Positions 32,065-34,878 of a stretch of DNA of 34,878 nt are shown one piece after another (the stretch's first letter is position 1; every line of letters begins with the position of its first letter). Location of the stretch: the NCBI GenBank assembly GCA_964583825.1, contig CAZOXM010000052.1, positions 1-34,878 on the forward strand, given 5' to 3'. The position numbers and the translations under genes were made by a program. The notes below the pieces were generated by a model that saw nothing but the letters and a program-made list of their open reading frames with translations, was not told where the DNA came from and did no database searches. The DNA is from GCA-1730015 sp964583825. GTDB taxonomy: Bacteria; Pseudomonadota; Gammaproteobacteria; Granulosicoccales; Granulosicoccaceae.

Positions 32065-32772
32065 TCACAATTCCAGACTTGCCCCATTTCTCCGAAGCCA
32101 CTCTTTCCGTTCCCGGAAGTCCGGCAACACTTTGTCCACCTCATTCCAAAACGCATCATCATGTCCCCGATGATGCAAATGACAAAGTTCGTGGACAACC
32201 AGATAATCGATGATTCGCGGTGGAGCCATCATACATTTCCAATGAAATTGCAAATTTCCATTTTTACCGCAACTTGCCCATCGATACCCGGTATCACGGA
32301 TACGAACCTGCCGAGCTTCAACTCCCACCTTAGGGGCGAATTGGCTTACTTTTTCGTTAAACCTCGCAAGGCCTTTATCTGTGTAGAAACTTTGAAACGC
32401 CGCTCTCGCCGCTGCTACCCCACCGTTCTCCACCAATCTACGGCTCAGACAGAATTCTCCGTGCCGCAACTTTAAATTCTCATCAGCATCTGCCACAAGC
32501 GACAAGCGGTAACCACGCCCAAGATAAAGGAAGGTCTCGCCATCCACCCAGTCACGAGTGACCGCGCAGGCGTTCATGTCTCGCCATTCAGCGAGGTTGC
32601 GATAAATCCAAAGTCGTTTGTGTCTTACCACCTCGTCTACCTGTTCCGGGGTATAGGCCACCGGCGGGCGAACCGTGATCGTGCCGTTACGCTCGATAAC
32701 GATGTCGGTGGTTTTGCGCGCACTGCCTGGAAGCAGACGATACTCTATGTCTTCTACGCTGCGAGTCGTCAT
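32065..32772 (-). CDS. YgjP-like (DUF45, SprT-related) metallopeptidase linked to HsdR
   Basis: A 235-residue protein of the YgjP/DUF45 family. The zinc motif is HELCH (His194, Glu195, His198), with the third ligand His204 in HHRGHDDAFW. The family element YRWASCGKNGNLQFHW (163-178) is also present. The N-terminal 60 residues (RKTTDIVIERNGTITVRPP, then QVDEVVRHKRLWIYRNL) match the usual beta/alpha lead-in, and the total is longer than E. coli YgjP (about 167). Its ATG overlaps the TGA of hsdR as ATGA, so it is translated with the restriction subunit. DUF45 genes are often seen next to type I restriction genes. A role in processing restriction proteins, or defence, is plausible but not shown. 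Confidence 0.88.
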   Translation of the reverse strand: MTTRSVEDIEYRLLPGSARKTTDIVIERNGTITVRPPVAYTPEQVDEVVRHKRLWIYRNLAEWRDMNACAVTRDWVDGETFLYLGRGYRLSLVADADENLKLRHGEFCLSRRLVENGGVAAARAAFQSFYTDKGLARFNEKVSQFAPKVGVEARQVRIRDTGYRWASCGKNGNLQFHWKCMMAPPRIIDYLVVHELCHLHHRGHDDAFWNEVDKVLPDFRERKEWLRRNGASLEL

Positions 32773-34878
32773 TTAACAGACTCTTTGCTGATGCCTTCAA
32801 GCAGCTCTGTATGCCGGTTCTTTGCAAGCCTCATCACCTGAACCGCGATTCGTTCGCGTCGTTCTTTTAACTCTTCAACGCCGGTTTTCATCAGTGCTGT
32901 TTTGATGGTGCTGCGCGTTCTCTTTTGTTTGTCACTATTGTTCCAGTAGTCGATGCTGCCTATCGTTTGCTGCAACGTGTCGACAATCGATTCCATTAGT
33001 GCAGTCATTTTCGGCCTTGCATCTTCCGGCACTCTCCCGTCTTCGAACACCTCGGCGGCGATATATTCGTAAAATGTGGTAGCTTCGCGGCTCATACCGT
33101 GATCACCAGATTTCCGACCTGCTATTGCCTCACCACGCAGCTTTTCCAGTTCTTCCGCAAGTAACTCCCACTGATCCTGGTATCGATCTATCAGCTGCTC
33201 TACTTTTTCTGAGAGTGATTTATAGAAAGCCGGGTCTTCATCGTGATGCACGGTGCAGTGTTTGCGCACAGCATGTTCCATTTCACTGGCTTTGGCTTCG
33301 GCATTGTCTCCGGCATGCTCGTTCAGGCGTTCAATGAAGTCTTCCGATAGTAGTTCTACCGGTGGCACTTTCGGGTTTATGCCCAGACTAATCAGATGAT
33401 CGTTGATCAGTTCGCGGACTTTCTCCCCTGCATCGCCAAAGTTCATGCTGTTATCTTTGTAACGCTCCCGCGTGACGCGCTGAATGTAACCCAGTCTTTT
33501 GGCTGGTACGCGATACGGGTGTGCGGCCTGATTCGGCATGATGATATCCATGCTCATCAGAAACTTTTTCAGATAGACATCAAAATCTGCGCGAGTTTTT
33601 ACATCCTCCAGTAGCTTGACCGCTTCGTGGACGACAGCAGCGTCTTCCTCAACCGAATCCAGCTTGCCTTCTGCATAATCACGAAATTTGGCAACTTTGC
33701 GTTCGCTAAAGAGTTGTAACACGCGCTGGTAGCGCTCCTGCAGCACGGGCACCTCCGAGGCGATACTCTTCCAGCCGCTTGCCAGCTCCTGCTCTTCATC
33801 AGATGCGGCGTACAGTGTTAGTGCCTCTGTAAGGTTGTTAGTCAGACCAACATAATCCACCACATAACCACGCTGCTTGCCTTTTTTGACCCGGTTGGTG
33901 CGGGCAATCGCCTGCAGCAGCGTGTGTTCGCGGATAATCTTGTCCAGATACATGACCTGCTCTATCGGCGCATCAAAACCGGTCAGCAGCATGTCGCAAA
34001 CCACCAGAAAGGCAATGCCGGTGTGAGGCTTTTCAGGGTCATCAAACGCGAAAGGCTTGCAGAAATTGTCAACGGCATTCCATGCCCGTGCCTCTTTCCT
34101 GGCTTTGGTGATCCAAGCGGCCTCATTATTACCATCACCGGAGATGACCACCGCAGCTTTTAAGAACCTAAGTTTCTCTATGTAAGTTTGATCGGTTTCC
34201 GGCAGCGCTTCCTGTTCCGCGATCACTTCCTTTAGTGCCTGATGAATCGCTGCCTGATAGCGCACTGCCGCCCGTTTGGAGTGGCAAACTACCTGCGCTT
34301 TAAATCCATTCGGGAAAATATTCGACAGGTAATGCTGCACCATATCTTTGGCAATGGCGGCAATGCGTTGCTCGGCCTCCAGCAGATCACCGGTGGCACC
34401 GTATTTCTTTTTGATGGCCAGTAGCTCTTCATCTGATCTTTCCTTAAACAGATTTTCAAACTGTGCCTCAAATCCATGCTTATCATTCAGTGCTGCATCG
34501 GCGGTTCTCCCTTCATACAGAATTTGCAGGGTTGTACCATCCTCTACGGCGTCCATTAAACGGTAGGTATCAATGTAGTCACCAAAGCGTTTTACCGTCT
34601 TCTTCTCCCCGTGCCGTTCTGTGATCAACGGAGTACCGGTAAACGCTACCCGTGCTGCATTGGGAAATGCCTCGAAAATATTGTTACCGAGATCAGAGCC
34701 CTGGGTGCGATGGGCTTCATCAATCATCAACACGATCCGCCCGGACTCGTTCACCACACCAAACGTCTCACTGGTGGGTATAGCCTGGTATGTACTCAGC
34801 GCTTCGGCCACCTTCAGCGGCAAGCTTTGGTCTCGCAGTTGAAACTTATGCGCCATGACCATGTTGATGTCGGAACTA
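32769..34878 (-). CDS. hsdR: type I restriction enzyme subunit R, N-terminal part beyond the window
   Basis: The frame is open to the last base (codons SSDINMVMAHKF run in from the edge), so about 702 C-terminal residues are visible. Present are the SF2 translocase motifs II (LMIDEAHRTQ), III (AFTGTPL), V (LLTGFDAPIEQV) and VI (LQAIARTNRVKKGKQRGYVVDYVGL). A helical C-terminal domain (HAVRKHCTVHHDEDPAFYKSLSEKVEQLI, EYIAAEVFEDGRVPEDA, then MKTGVEELKERRERIAVQVMRLA) follows and would bind the methylase core. The nuclease domain and Walker A motif lie beyond the edge. HsdR moves DNA past the complex using ATP and cuts unmodified DNA. No hsdM or hsdS is in the window. Some stretches are AT-richer than the housekeeping genes (24 of 60 G+C in 34441-34500). 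The stop overlaps the YgjP-like start. Confidence 0.93.
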   Translation of the reverse strand, partial: SSDINMVMAHKFQLRDQSLPLKVAEALSTYQAIPTSETFGVVNESGRIVLMIDEAHRTQGSDLGNNIFEAFPNAARVAFTGTPLITERHGEKKTVKRFGDYIDTYRLMDAVEDGTTLQILYEGRTADAALNDKHGFEAQFENLFKERSDEELLAIKKKYGATGDLLEAEQRIAAIAKDMVQHYLSNIFPNGFKAQVVCHSKRAAVRYQAAIHQALKEVIAEQEALPETDQTYIEKLRFLKAAVVISGDGNNEAAWITKARKEARAWNAVDNFCKPFAFDDPEKPHTGIAFLVVCDMLLTGFDAPIEQVMYLDKIIREHTLLQAIARTNRVKKGKQRGYVVDYVGLTNNLTEALTLYAASDEEQELASGWKSIASEVPVLQERYQRVLQLFSERKVAKFRDYAEGKLDSVEEDAAVVHEAVKLLEDVKTRADFDVYLKKFLMSMDIIMPNQAAHPYRVPAKRLGYIQRVTRERYKDNSMNFGDAGEKVRELINDHLISLGINPKVPPVELLSEDFIERLNEHAGDNAEAKASEMEHAVRKHCTVHHDEDPAFYKSLSEKVEQLIDRYQDQWELLAEELEKLRGEAIAGRKSGDHGMSREATTFYEYIAAEVFEDGRVPEDARPKMTALMESIVDTLQQTIGSIDYWNNSDKQKRTRSTIKTALMKTGVEELKERRERIAVQVMRLAKNRHTELLEGISKESVK

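Noticed and set aside
1..34878. CRISPR arrays, tRNA or rRNA genes, insertion sequences
   Set aside because: I saw no regularly spaced repeats, no cloverleaf or rRNA-like stretch, and no transposase or integrase motif in any frame.

Overview
The window looks like a chromosomal segment of a free-living gammaproteobacterium. The evidence is the gene order pilF, hisS, yfgM, bamB, der; the single-chain 1267-residue PurL; the MsrPQ pair; the nrdR-ribD and ndk-rlmN neighbourhoods; and a TPR lipoprotein of the PilF type. I cannot name the genus from sequence alone. Most genes have moderately high GC. A marked AT-rich patch lies near 30.9-32.0 kb, before a type I restriction gene that runs off the right edge.

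Layout, left to right. Bases 1-2563 (minus) hold most of a large secreted beta-propeller protein whose C-terminus lies beyond the left edge. A small DUF3429-type membrane protein follows (2861-3316), then a long imperfect inverted repeat (3384-3548) and a doubtful small ORF. Bases 3900-7247 (minus) are a catabolic group, read from high to low coordinates: a DpkA-like ketimine reductase, OHCU decarboxylase (uraD), PuuE-type allantoinase and a PhyH-family dioxygenase. It sits directly behind der (7256-8650). Urate-derived OHCU would go to S-allantoin (UraD) and then allantoate (PuuE); the other two enzymes are of uncertain role here.

Bases 9102-17085 (minus) are mostly housekeeping genes, with many ATGA or GTGA overlaps that imply translational coupling: nrdR, ribD, an HslV-like Ntn hydrolase, then ndk, rlmN, pilF, hisS, yfgM and bamB. 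The ispG and rodZ genes that often lie between pilF and hisS are absent. On the plus strand mdh (17324-18301) converges on msrQ and msrP (18363-20103, minus), a periplasmic methionine-sulfoxide repair system. A 709-residue plus-strand protein (20446-22575) resembles the non-motor parts of DUF4011-type helicases but has no helicase or nuclease motifs. purL (22634-26437, minus) follows, then a SABATH-type carboxyl methyltransferase (minus), and divergently an exported M16 (pitrilysin-like) protease.

The right end carries an AT-rich clan GH-A glycoside hydrolase lipoprotein (plus), then a YgjP-type metallopeptidase gene whose start overlaps the stop of a type I restriction HsdR subunit (minus, truncated by the right edge). 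This end looks like accessory DNA.

The points most worth a second look are the helicase-like orphan without a motor, the HslV-like protein with Ser in place of the N-terminal Thr nucleophile, the two related intergenic inverted repeats, a 20-base motif repeated upstream of msrP and msrQ, the bacterial SABATH enzyme, and the HsdR-YgjP coupling. No tRNA, rRNA, CRISPR array or insertion sequence was seen.
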